DNA of 64,000 bases, from positions 1,550,001 through 1,614,000 of the forward strand of contig JAPFBL010000036.1 in NCBI GenBank assembly GCA_026182355.1. Reading direction: 5' to 3'. Positions 34,714 through 45,077 of this stretch are shown here, piece by piece. The notes beneath the pieces are model-generated. The model did not search any database. It was not told where the DNA came from and was given only the letters and a program-made list of their open reading frames with translations. A program made the translations under genes and the position numbers. This stretch comes from Hermatobates lingyangjiaoensis. Lineage: Eukaryota; Arthropoda; Insecta; Hemiptera; Hermatobatidae. How positions within the stretch are numbered: the first letter of the stretch is position 1; each line of letters starts with the position of its first letter.

Positions 34714-34950
34714 TCAGTCATCAATTTCTTCCCCTGCTGTACATCTGATACATTGACATATTCTCCATTTCGTCCCATGGTAATCATAAGTTCTGCTTCC
34801 CACCACAGATCTTGCTTCTATTTCTGCTGTCGCTTTCACTCTAACAGATTTATTTAATTTCTTGACATTGATTGATCCTTGCACAATAACCACTTCTCTA
34901 CTTCGGTTCACATAAACCCACCAATGGTCAGCAGTATCTACATTATATTA
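34714..34950 (-). CDS. Unrecognised coding-like exon
   Basis: From about 34950 leftward the minus strand is open to a TGA, encoding roughly 75 residues such as ADHWWVYVNRSREVVIVQG and ARSVVGSRTYDYHGTKWR. Codon use and charged/aromatic composition look like real protein rather than AT noise. An AG at ATAATGTAG could be an acceptor, which would make this a 3'-terminal exon. Three cysteines cluster near the end. I do not recognise the family; a fragment of an unknown mobile element is the main alternative. Confidence 0.35.
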
Positions 34951-35239
34951 ATTATCTTCCTCATATTAACAATATGATGCATTCGCATCGTTTAATTTGA
35001 AATAATCTTGAACGCTGTATTTTCCACCTAAACAGCTTGAAAAACAAATTTTCGAAACGAGGCTCTATTTAAGAAAGCCGTGTTCTACCTACTGTAGAAT
35101 TTGTTTTTACTTGTTCATCGTAACAATTTCCCTGGTGTCGACAGGATTGGAACTGTTTTTAAATAGATTTTTCCCCCCAATTTTCTTCGTTTCCTCCTAT
35201 ATTTCTCTTATATTCATTTACAGCAAATTAACCCATTAT

Positions 35240-35400
35240 AAAGGGCCCATTATCTTATTGGCAACGTACTCGCCTCTGAACTGGTAGGTCCAGGGTTCAA
35301 TAACCACTCTGGCTCTCCATTTATTCACGTAGGAGATTAATAAATCTGTGCACGTCGTCTCTCGGACAGGACGTTAGCCGTCGGTGTCGAGCCTGTACGA
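35240..35400 (+). repeat. tRNA-derived SINE-like repeat
   Basis: There is an A-box-like TTGGCAACGTACTCGCC at 35258-35274 and a B-box-like GGGTTCAATAACC at 35293-35305. The body (about 35325-35391, containing CACGTCGTCTCTCGGACAGG) resembles the 5500-5690 copy. It lies just left of the mariner element. Confidence 0.5.
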
Positions 35401-35436
35401 CGTCAGGTACTCATTAATGATCCTAATGTAAATATA

Positions 35437-36176
35437 GGGTCAGGCAAAATGATATAACACATTTGTAAGTTTAATAGAAGGCAAATAAAGTAAAAAAACA
35501 AAAAAGTGTTGTTATTTTAGAAAAGTACATATAATGCCATTTTATACCATGCATATGGTGCGCTGAAGCAGAATTCGGTATATGGGGTCCGTACTTCTTC
35601 GATGAAGACAACGTTAATGTGACAGTGAAATTTGATCGATATTGTGAGGTGTTAGAGACTTTTCTCAGACCAAAATTGAATATGCTAAACGATATGGACA
35701 ATGTTTGGTTTCAACAGTATAGGGCAACAGCCCTCACTTCTCGACGTGCGATAAGGATTTTGAGGGAAATGTTCCCTGATTCATTTGATATCATTGCGTG
35801 TTTGACATCGGTTGGCCCCGCCCGTTCACCTGATTTAAACAGGGCGATTTTTTTCTCTGGGGTACCTAAGTCCAAGGTTTGCAGTAATAGCCCTCAATAT
35901 ATTGAACAACTTAAAGATAGAAATTGCTGCCAAGTAAAACAAGAAATTACTGCCATTCCACATGAAATGACACACCGAGTTATATACAACTTTCGTGAAC
36001 GCCTTGAAAATGTGTGGAAAATAAGAAATCCCAATTGATAGACTTAATTTTTAAAACAAAAAGAAACAGAATGGTATTATATATACTATTCGAAAATAAA
36101 ACCACTTTTTTGTTTCTTCACTTTATTTGTATTATATTAAACTTACAATAAGTCAGATCATTTTGCTTGACCTTGT
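35437..36176 (+). mobile_element. Internally deleted mariner element with long terminal inverted repeats
   Basis: The left end (GGTCAGGCAAAATGAT from about 35440) and the complement of the right end (GGTCAAGCAAAATGAT, from about 36173) match over about 100 bp. Both run on to AACAAAAAAGTG and a shared ATAATNCCATT. TA dinucleotides sit at the borders. The interior retains only the second half of the transposase, so the element could not move by itself. A SINE lies immediately upstream. Confidence 0.85.
35562..36038 (+). pseudogene. Mariner-family transposase, C-terminal half, dead
   Basis: It reads AEAEFGIWGPYFFDED, then DNVWFQQ, then SRRAIRILREMFP, PARSPDL, KSKV and ending IPHEMTHRVIYNFRERLENV. 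These are landmarks of the insect mariner transposase group with the WPARSPDLTPCDFFLW block. The second catalytic Asp (normally QQDGAT) is Tyr here (QQYRAT). The third, in PCDFFLW, is lost (RAIFFSG). The N-terminal DNA-binding half is absent. Confidence 0.88.
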
Positions 36177-36191
36177 ACATTTGAGTTAGGT

Positions 36192-36470
36192 AAAATTTAG
36201 GACTCCCAATGTAGAATCAATGGACAATGTTTGGTTTCAACAGGATAGGGCAACAGCCCACACTTCTCGACGTGCGATAAGGATTTTGAGGGAGATGTTC
36301 CCTGGTCATTTCATATCATTGCGTGCTTGACATCGGTTGGCCCTGCCCGTTCACCTGAAATCAAATCTTCTTTGTGTGGTATCAAAAAGGACCAATGTTC
36401 GGCCTATGTGTGTGCTCACAAGGGAAAACACATTAGGTTGCCACTGCAACCTTACCTAACCTATTCCTTT
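36192..36470 (+). repeat. Retrotransposon 3'-end remnant split by a mariner scrap
   Basis: The outer parts (about 36197-36215 and 36366-36470) match the 20056-20165 remnant: CTCCCAATGTAGAAT, then TTTGTGTGGTATCA and a CCTAACCT ending. Between them, 36216-36365 is about 150 bp of mariner transposase DNA corresponding to 35697-35846. That scrap keeps the catalytic QQD codon mutated in the neighbour. Confidence 0.65.
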
Positions 36471-38860
36471 TTCAAATTATATAATTAATATTTCATTCTA
36501 GGTTGTCATATGATACCGAAGTATTATAAGATTCACGATGATATGCTGATTTGTCGAGAAACCAAAGTTATCTGTGATTGATTTATTTAATTAGTGTCAC
36601 AAAAAAAAATCAGAAATAGTTTGAGATCATTGACAAAAAGCAGATTTAACTCATGACGTCACTTACAAATGAATCCCCTAAATAATAGCCTACTTATAAT
36701 TCAACTTATACATATTTATAACCATTCTAGAATTATTGATATGAGTCTCAGTCAACCACCTTAAATGGCTGAAATTAATATATATTCATGACATTTACTT
36801 TAGTAGTTTCAAATATTTTCCAATTTTTACATATCAAATTTATTACTTAAAAGGATTTAAAGATTTGTAAAAAATATTAATCTAGTAAACCTATCTCGTA
36901 CGAATCTAATATTAAAAGGAATGTACAAATAAAACATGTATCGTAATTATTGAATCTAGAGGTGTATAGAAGGATTTGATAATGATAAAACTGGAGCATT
37001 TATGTATGGTTATTGCGTTGTTGAAAAGACATAATAATGAAAAAAAAAAAGAGAAGGATTTATGCTATACATATTATGATTGTAATAAACAGAGAGTTAG
37101 ATAATAAAATTAAATAATAATAATAATACGTAAAGTCATTTCCTTTTGGATTTAAGCGACTGGATGGGTAGAACGGGAGGGTATGGTGGCGGGGATGTAG
37201 AGGAGACCAACGTTCGTAACTGTAAAACACGTATGTATCAAACACATACAAACAACTTACTTTAATTATAATTATGAGTGAATTTATATAATTATTTTTT
37301 TACCGTTTTAGAACTTTTATTCATAATTTTTTCAATTTTTTACTTTTCTAATTTGAATTTTTTTTTATCTTATTTTTCACTTGTTTTAACTGCTATCGTC
37401 TGAGATAAGTTCCTCCTTGTCCGATAGAATGCCCAGATCATGCTTGAGGGTAGTGATTGACCAATGATATAACAATTGGATAGAGTGAGGTTCACTCTCA
37501 AACAAGATAAAACGAAGCTTGTGTTACAAAAAATCCCGAGATCTTGAGAAAATGCCAAAAAAATAAACGTATGAGAAGTGAGAAAACGAGAGCATACTTT
37601 GATAATTTGGCCTTTAGTATGATGGAAGCACTTATTTCCAGAAAGACCTTTCGTAAAAATAGGCTTTCGTATGCAGAGGGATGAGGTACCACTGGGTATG
37701 TCATTTGTTTGTATTCTCGCTGTTTTATGAATGGAAATACTTAATATATTTTCCAAAAAAGATATCCAGAAAACATACAGTCGTTATGATGTCAAAATCC
37801 ATAGAACTGAGGCTCAATAAAGTTTGACAAAGAAAATTGTTACTGTTCTACCTGCAATAAGGTTTTTATCCATACTTCGGGAGATCCTTCTTATTCACTT
37901 CTAGTTATAAATTTTCTAAGTATTTCAAAACACTAAACTACTCAGTAGATTACTAATTAATTTAATTAGTTTCTTTCTAATTATTGTTAACAATTGCACA
38001 CGACTTCTAGCAAATGAACCACATTTTCAATCCTAAAAGAGACTAAAGACCAAAGTTGCCTGTATGTTCAATAAAAATGTTTTTTAGAAATAAAAGAGGT
38101 ATTACTAAAAGGTTCACGTATTTCCTCCATTTTACATGTTTTTGTTTGTTTGTTAATAAAAAAAATCGTATATTTCTTAGTCTTTGAATTATTTGTAATT
38201 GACATTTAGAGATAATACATTTTTGAAGTCTCGAATTGCAACTTATACAAGCTCAATTAACTTTACAGAGGCATGTACATGAAATGTGAACGGTAAAAAG
38301 ATTCTGTACGTGATAAATACTTGACTAACTATGACTAATGTGACTTCTTTTAAATCGTGATCCCCAAACCTCGTACTTCTTCATAAATGTTGCAATCGTT
38401 TTATGACTGTTTCAAGTAATCTCACAGTTTACGATTTGAATGACAGAATTCTCTTTTATTTTTATATGTTACAGTAATATATTAAATGCACAAATCATAC
38501 TCATACAATTCTAGGTAATGCTATTAGATTTAAATATCCTTAAAAATGGTCTTTTTGCATTTGAAGAATGTTGTAGAGTAATTTATAAGATTCACAATTT
38601 ATCAAATATATTAGCAACTAATTTATAAAAGATTTATTTTTAATTAATATTCAATAATTGACTATGATTTTAACTTAAATGCATGTATGCACATGAAATA
38701 TCTTCTTAGAGAAATGCATAGTTCTGAATAATTGACAATGCATATTAAATCCAACTTTTTTTTGGAAAACTAGCAGATAATAAAAATTATTACATATAAC
38801 CTGTTTTATTACGATATTCAAATCCAAAATACAGAATTGATAACAATGTTTTACTACATC
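36471..38860. other. AT-rich non-coding sequence
   Basis: No gene recognised. A 128-codon minus-strand frame at 37370-37756 has no family motif and no splice context I can support. Confidence 0.35.
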
Positions 38861-38867
38861 TATATAC

Positions 38868-38950
38868 AAAACTAAAGTTAACCAGGACTTGGTCAGCTCT
38901 TCAGCACTGAAGAACTGACCGAGTCCTGATAAACTTTAGTTTTGTTTCTA
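38868..38950. repeat. Short near-perfect foldback, PLE 3'-end type
   Basis: Left arm ACAAAACTAAAGTTAACCAG, then GACTTGGTCAG, meets its complement directly: CTGAAGAACTGACC, then GATAAACTTTAGTTTTGT. The spacer is only a couple of bases. The sequence is the same family as 6771-6900. Confidence 0.75.
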
Positions 38951-39736
38951 TTTCATAGTCGATATTTTTGTCAATATTCATAACTATATAGTTAATGTAG
39001 CACACGAAGAAAACCATATTAAATATGACATCTATCTGGCCTCATTCCATTAGAAAAACATCACGATCTCAGCATTTTAGGTTTTTAAGACTCATTATAT
39101 GTTTTTTTGGCATCTAATTTCAGGCTACATCATTCCCTACTTTGAGACATTTGTAAAAACCACATCAAAACTGTGTTGAACCGAGGTGGAACAAATTACT
39201 TATTTGTTGAATAAAAAAAATAAAAATTTAGTCCCAACACTCTTTCCCAATTTTAATTAACCCAATTCAACATTTTTCATGTTGAAAGATAAACCAATAC
39301 TATTGATAATCCCAAAATCAATACACCCAAATATAAATGAAGCTATATTCTTTTTATTATGTGATCCGATTTAAATTAGTATATAGAATCATATTTATAA
39401 TTCTGTAAATTTTGAAGACATTCTATGAAAATAGAGCATATAAGTGCTCAACTTTAGAAAGTAAGAAGGATGATTCAAACTAAGAAAACACAACAATTTA
39501 TTATATTCTCCAACAAAAATGATACTCGAAAACAATTACAAATAAATATAAATTATAGTCTTCAAAAAGAATGGTTATGGACAGCAATCGAAAGAAATCA
39601 CCATAAATAAAATAAAAAATGAACTACTATTTAGACTCAACCACTTTATGCACTCTGCTTAACAATTTTTAGGTAACATAAGCAAATAAAATATTAAAAC
39701 TATATTAGACAATGACGGTAACGTTTACTAGCTAGT
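38951..39736. other. AT-rich sequence downstream of COX20
   Basis: Contains the COX20 3' UTR on the minus strand. AATAAA-type words lie close to the stop (39600-39690 read on the minus strand as TTTATT complements). Nothing else recognised. Confidence 0.35.
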
Positions 39737-39914
39737 TTAGTTCATTTTGTTACTGACCGTAGCAATTTCTATGTCTTCTACCGAAGACCCTGGAGTGGAA
39801 AACCTGTCTGGAGGTTTTATTACTATTTCTTCTTCCGCTAATTTAGCTCTTATATATGCTTTCATTTCTTCTGCTGCTTGCATTTCTTTCATGTAATTAG
39901 ATCTGCAGTAAAAC
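39737..39914 (-). CDS. COX20: COX20 exon 3
   Basis: The acceptor is ATTTTACAG. The exon begins with the last base of Trp71, then FYCRSNYMKEMQAAEEMKAY, and ends SNKMN with TAA at 39739-39737. Confidence 0.92.
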
Positions 39915-40410
39915 CTGTAAAATAGTGCACTGGGAAAGTAATCACATTTAAAATTAAGAATTAATTGTTCATAGAGTTGACTGTGAAATAAATTTATAAA
40001 AGTATAGGTATGAAGTGAACTTTCAAAGCAGAATTTATTACACAAGGAAAACACCTTCACATTAATGTACCAGTAGGAAAGGGTGGTGCCGACAAAAGTG
40101 TAAAACCCTGAATTTGCAGCAAGGCCAGGTCTACTTGTTCCCATAAAAACTAAAAGACCTCCAACTAATCCTGTACTAATGCCATAAAGCCAACTATTCC
40201 TGAAGCAGGGAATGTCCTCAAACCTGCGGTTAAACCATTTAAACCCCTCACCATCCTGAAAATAAACAACATAAAAACGATTGAATGATTATATAATATT
40301 ATGAAACTGTTAATGAAATGGTGAAATAAATAATATATAAAATAATTTACTAACTGAATTACTTAAACTAAAAAACTTATTACCTGCGTAGGAGTCAAGG
40401 GTTCAGTCAT
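39737..40410 (-). CDS. COX20: Cytochrome c oxidase assembly protein COX20 (FAM36A)
   Basis: Three exons with GT/AG borders: 40384-40410 (ATG, MTEPLTPTQ), 40071-40255 and 39737-39914 (TAA). They give 129 residues. COX20 is an inner-mitochondrial-membrane chaperone that stabilises newly made COX2 for complex IV. Residues 16-30 hold the family's IPC block (FEDIPCFRNSWLYG). Two membrane segments lie at about 31-49 and 55-74. The family motif after the second helix, CWFHCRYNY in vertebrates, appears as YWFYCRSNYMKEM and is rebuilt exactly when exons 2 and 3 are spliced (TG|G gives Trp). A Glu/Lys-rich amphipathic tail follows. Length is close to the roughly 118 residues of human COX20. All exons are intact. 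Confidence 0.93.
40071..40255 (-). CDS. COX20: COX20 exon 2
   Basis: 185 bases. It begins DGEGFKWFNRRFEDIPC in phase 0 and ends in the first two bases of Trp71 at a TACTG|GTACAT donor. It carries both membrane segments. Confidence 0.92.
40384..40410 (-). CDS. COX20: COX20 exon 1 coding part
   Basis: Nine codons, ATG at 40410-40408, donor CAG|GTAATA. It is too short to detect without the gene context. Confidence 0.88.
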
Positions 40411-40467
40411 AATACATTAAGAAAGATTATAAAAAACTTGACTGCTCAAAATCGGAGCGCTTGACAG

Positions 40468-40485
40468 ACATGTTGGCCAACATGT
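40468..40485. promoter_or_regulatory. Perfect 18-bp palindrome upstream of COX20
   Basis: ACATGTTGGCCAACATGT reads the same on both strands. It lies 58 bp before the COX20 start codon, so in the 5' UTR or core promoter. A second GTTGGCCAA word occurs at about 40602-40611. It could be a dimeric transcription-factor site; no specific factor is claimed. Confidence 0.4.
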
Positions 40486-41337
40486 AAAATTTGTAAGTCA
40501 CTAAAACTAATAATTGTTTATACTTTATTAGTCAAGGGTAAAATACATTTTTCAATAACATTACATTTTTGATGAATAAAAGTATTAGTATGATCATTTG
40601 TGTTGGCCAAAATTTAATGTTCTTAAATTATTCGATTACCTCTTTAAATGGCAACAATAAGGTTATGGATTTTTTTTAAAAATATTTTACATATTTTATT
40701 ATTCTCATCATGCAGATATTAATTAACTAATTTTAAGTAATATTTGCATACCTTTGCATTTAATTTCTACATAAAGTTATTTTATTATTACTTATTAAAC
40801 CAATCAAAACTGAGCTATTCTTCTATAGTTAAAAATTATTTTCTTTCTCACTACCTAACAGAAAATTTTTAATAAGTTTTAAAGCTAAACCTTAAATATT
40901 GTATGTCTCTTCAGCATATAAACATATCAGTTTCATAATCTAACTCGTGGTGCATTTCATTCCTACTTTAATCATTTTAGTTCTTTTCTGAAAAAAAAGC
41001 AGATAAGTAATTTCTATGTCGATTATCAATAATTGATTACTTTCTATTTGAAGTATTAGAAAGAATTTAAAAAAGGAAACCTGTGACTTGAATGGTTTGA
41101 GAGTGACTACACTCTCAATGTTTGCATGTAGATGAACTTACTTTATGACAAAAAAGGTTTCTTTTTAAACATGTGTATAAAGGAAATATTTATGTAACGC
41201 AGATAAATATACGTTTTTATAATTGAAACAAGAAGTTCAATAAAAAAAAAAGCTTTGGAGTGGCGATTTGGTAATGCTCCTTTGATAACAGCGAATTACT
41301 CAGGTTACACTTAGATATCGAGTAACAAAATCAACAA

Positions 41338-41602
41338 GCAGAAAGCTGCTTGTTGCCGTATCAAGGAAAGGTACCTGAATGCCGCTTTAAGGCCAGAACG
41401 ATTATGTGGAATAGACGATACACTATTAAAGAAATCTTAAGGACGAAGAAGGGAAATTCAGGTAAAAGTACTGGAGATCCTATGAGGGACATAAACCAAA
41501 AGCTTTTATACAAGTTTGAAACAAAACATACTTTGAATTGTGTGAAGTGGGATGGGTATAGTATAAGAACCCTGACCGTTTCTTCACGGACATAGCGACT
41601 CA
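41338..41602 (+). pseudogene. LOA/R1/I-like retrotransposon, RNase H-region remnant
   Basis: Across frames the plus strand reads RPERLCGIDDTLLKK, then QKYWRSYEGHKPKAFIQ. This matches the end block of LOA/R1/I-type elements (GPEPFCGI...YW....G.RQAK.LI). The same block occurs in the 42.2-43.0 kb piece, so these are two independent decayed copies. Confidence 0.55.
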
Positions 41603-42235
41603 ACTGTTAGTTGCTTTATTTTAAAGAAATCACTGAGTGAATTCAAAAAATAAAGAAAGCACACTTTATTTTCCCATATAAAAACCAAAATTGACTCTAG
41701 GACCAAAATTCTTTGTAGACCGTATGTTTACCTGATGTTCAATTATTGGAAATGAGATTTTGGTTTTAGTTTCATAAAAATCGTTCTTTTGTTTATATAT
41801 CATCATTTCTTAAAAAGATTGAGGAATCTTTAGTACCTGCCCAAATAACAGACTCAGTAGGACTTAAGTCTGGAGTACCACTCAACTCCCTTGGAGTAAT
41901 AAGGCAGTCCTTAAACCAAGATCAGCAGGTATCGGTTGCCTATTTTTGTACAACCCTAAGGTGTTAAGACTCTAAAATGGTGTTAAGGCTTTAAAAAAAG
42001 TTAAAAATAAAAGAAGGAAGTCATCTAACTCTTTATGATAGGCAAATAAAAACAGAAATTGGAGGCTTTGTGTTAAAACTCGACGGAATAATTACATTGA
42101 ACCCTATCTGACAACTTTTTGAATGAAAAAGGAAAGCGTATTACTAGTGAAATAGTTTTAATTAATTAAAAAAATGGAATACTTGTGAAAATATTATTTC
42201 ATTTCTTTTTAAGTATTCCATTAATACTTAAAAAA

Positions 42236-42990
42236 TAGGTGGTACCATTATTAAGAAAAATATAACAAGACGGTGCCCACAAGGAAAAGTACTGTCTCCT
42301 CTCGTATGGAACTTTGTACCAGATGAATGACTAAATATTTAAACCCTGGACAGAATTTGATGCCATTGATGCAGATGACATAGTCATAGTCATTCAGGAA
42401 ATTTGGGTTTCTTTACTCAAAAAACTTTCTGGATTTATATCAGAGTGGTGAGATTTTTTATTTGATCTGATGATATAAAGGAGAGAAAAAAAATGAGCTT
42501 TAAAAAAATGTTCTTTAACTGTAAAGGAAAGGTCAATTTGCTTGCGAAAAGAATAGGGTCAATCTCTGGGTGACTGAGTACGCGGGATTAGATAGGGAAT
42601 AAACAAGCGGACATATCATCAAAGAATAGTGCCTGAAAACCAGTCATAGAACAAGAAACATTCTGTGGCATAGAAAAACACACAATTTAACAAAACTTCT
42701 GGTAAGAAGTCAGGAAATCCAGAGAAAAGTATTGGAAGGCGCTTCAAGGACATAAACATTTAAAGAAGCTTTTGGACAGGTTTGAGAAAAAACATAATAT
42801 GTGTTTTATGATTGTGTGAAAAGGAGTAAGAATAATCTAAAAAAAACTAGGTTTTATTAAAAAGGCTTTTGTAAACTCATCGACTACATGAAAACATTGA
42901 GACTTGCTGAGACTGAAAAAAGAAGGGCAATCAACGATCCACTTACTAACGGGCTGCGAAGCAACTATCTTTCGTAAGAGCTGATGTATA
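42236..42990 (+). pseudogene. LOA/R1/I-like retrotransposon RT and RNase H remnant
   Basis: RT motif B appears as RRCPQGKVLSPLVWNFVPDE (about 42270-42330) and the catalytic motif C as DADDIVIVIQ (about 42367-42400). Further right are RNase H landmarks GNKQAD, ETFCGI, SREKYWKALQGHKHLKKLL and, near 42888, YMKTLRLAETE. Order and spacing fit the C-terminal half of one element. Many stops and shifts inactivate it, and the spacing between motifs is shortened. Confidence 0.7.
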
Positions 42991-44085
42991 TTTACGGGAT
43001 ATATATCACAACCCTAGAAGAACTCACATCTTTGGGTGACAGTAGCAGTGTTGGCCTTTTCAAAATCAGTGTTAGAATTGAAATAAAAATTGGTGTTTGT
43101 TGTTAACCCTGTAAGGGGGATACAAGAGTTACTTAGTGACGCAGCATTAAGTGACGAAAATAATAATAATAATATTAGTAATAATAGGAATTTAAATTTG
43201 TAAGTTAGCTCATAACTATTTTGGTTGTGGGTTTTTAATAACAAACTGTTATTTCAGAGGTTTCTAGCTGTTTCTTTATTCAAAATTATAAAAAAATATT
43301 TAATATACAGAAATGATGATTTAATATAAATGGTAACTCGGATAAGAGCCGGATGGAATAAAATAATGTACCAGCGTATATACATATAATATATATGTAT
43401 AATATATAATTAATTATATATTAAACATATATTCTGAGTAATCATGGTTTTAGATGAGGCAATCGGTAAACTCTCAGGCGTAGCAGGAGAAGACGGACCT
43501 CAGAAAATAATAATTGACTTTTCCTTTCTTGTTTAACTTAATTACAGTTATTCAATAAAATATGTTTTTATAAAGTACTTAAAAGTAGTACTTTTCAGCG
43601 TAAAGTCAACAATATATAATTTTGTTTTAATTAATCAATTATGCAGAAAGAAACCTATGGAAACCTTTGAGTTGGATATATACAAGTACACTGTAAATCA
43701 TTGACCTTTTCTCGTAGTAAATTATAGCATTTAGTAGACAAGGGTGTTGTAAGTGTGCAAAGAAAATTCTACAGGAAGCTTAGATTTTATAATATGGGAT
43801 ACTACTGAATAAAATTATCATCACTATGCATGATTTATCCTGCAGAACACTTAACCATCCACAACCTACAGCTGAATCAAATAGTGTTAATTAACTCTCA
43901 TAAAAAATTATCGGTTGAGTTTTTATATATTGAACCACTGAAGAAAGTCATTTTTGTTAATGTAACTAGTAATAAATAACAAACAATAAAAAATCAAATT
44001 TATATTTTATTTTTCGAATTACAAAAGTAGATACTCTTGAAGGGGAGCTGTCAAATTTCTAAAAGTTAATAAAGCTGCACCAGTG
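42991..44085. other. AT-rich sequence before the XDH-like exon
   Basis: An AAT-rich short run lies at about 43159-43190 and TA/AT-rich sequence at 43380-43430. No gene seen. Confidence 0.35.
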
Positions 44086-44218
44086 GCTGTGGGTTTGACA
44101 ATGACGCGCAAGAACTTCGTAGAGGGGGTTAGGTCAGTATATCAGTTGGCCTTTGACTCACGCAGAGCGCTGACGATTGGGCGAATTTCAATTCTCTTTC
44201 GTTCTTGCTGTTATTACA
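44086..44218 (+). promoter_or_regulatory. Probable 5' UTR/promoter of the XDH-like gene
   Basis: A sharply GC-richer patch sits immediately before the start codon in otherwise AT-rich DNA. It contains two TCAGT words (near 44131 and 44141), the common arthropod initiator. No TATA box at the proper distance is obvious. Confidence 0.4.
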
Positions 44219-44269
44219 ATGAAAGACCTTCAACACTCTACTTTAACTTTCTTCGTTAATGGAAAGAAG
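44219..44269 (+). CDS. First coding exon of a xanthine dehydrogenase/aldehyde oxidase-type gene
   Basis: ATG at 44219-44221 opens MKDLQHSTLTFFVNGKK, with a GTAAAT donor at 44270. Xanthine dehydrogenases begin with a short variable stretch then L-x-FFVNG(K/R)K, the first strand of the N-terminal 2Fe-2S ferredoxin domain. The match is 17 residues, so the call rests on motif, position at a start codon, and the splice site. The enzyme would oxidise hypoxanthine and xanthine (or aldehydes) using molybdopterin, FeS and FAD. The next exon should carry the GCGEGGCGAC cluster motif; I did not find it before 64000. Aldehyde oxidase is an equal alternative by sequence. Confidence 0.6.
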
Positions 44270-45056
44270 GTAAATAAATATTTCATATAATTATTTTTAA
44301 AATGTATACGCTTTTTTCAATTTGAAATATTGTTAAAATATTTACTGATTAGATCATTTTGTCGTCATTCGGTTTTAATATTATATAAAATCTAAAAAAA
44401 AAATCTATCATCTGTTTTATGATTGTGAATTCATTTTTAAATTCGATTCGATAGTTTAGGATTACAGAGAGTATAACTTTTATGTTTATGATGTTTTACC
44501 TTCTTAGAGATTTCAAATAGAACAATATTGTGTGCCGCAAGAAATCTAGGGTGAATGAGAAGACGTTACGTAACTCTTCTCTGTCCTCAGCAACAAAGAA
44601 TAGAAGGTCACATGCTTTATGGTATATCCCGCTAGAATAATACTATTTGATTTTATATTGTATGCATCATCGTAAGTGCATAACATTATTAATTTAAATT
44701 AAAAGGTAAAAAAATAAATTTTTAAATTTTAAGTATAATTTGTATAATTATAATAATTAATGAATTAACTTCATTTTTAGAAATTTATATTTAAAAAATT
44801 TGTAAAGCTAGGAATGCTCGAAATTATTATTTGACAAGCTGTTGTTTTAGCATTGAATGAAATAGTATGATTTCAGTGTCCTTGGGACATAGTCGATAGG
44901 AATTTCTAATTGATGTTTACTGACTTAATTGAACAGTTAAGAGGAATCAATGTTAGAAATATTTGTTTCATTGTGTATCGGTGAATGCGCTTTATTTTCT
45001 GCAAAGCGATGCTACTATCAAGGACTGGATTAAGTGGGATACGGTCACTGCGGGCG

Positions 45057-45077
45057 GAGAGAGAGAGAGAGAGAGAT
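45057..45077. repeat. (GA)n microsatellite
   Basis: A pure GA run of about 20 bp. Confidence 0.85.

Noticed and set aside
37370..37756. 128-codon minus-strand open frame
   Set aside because: No family motif, membrane or repeat pattern that I can name, and no splice support. Length alone is not enough in both-strand scanning of 64 kb.
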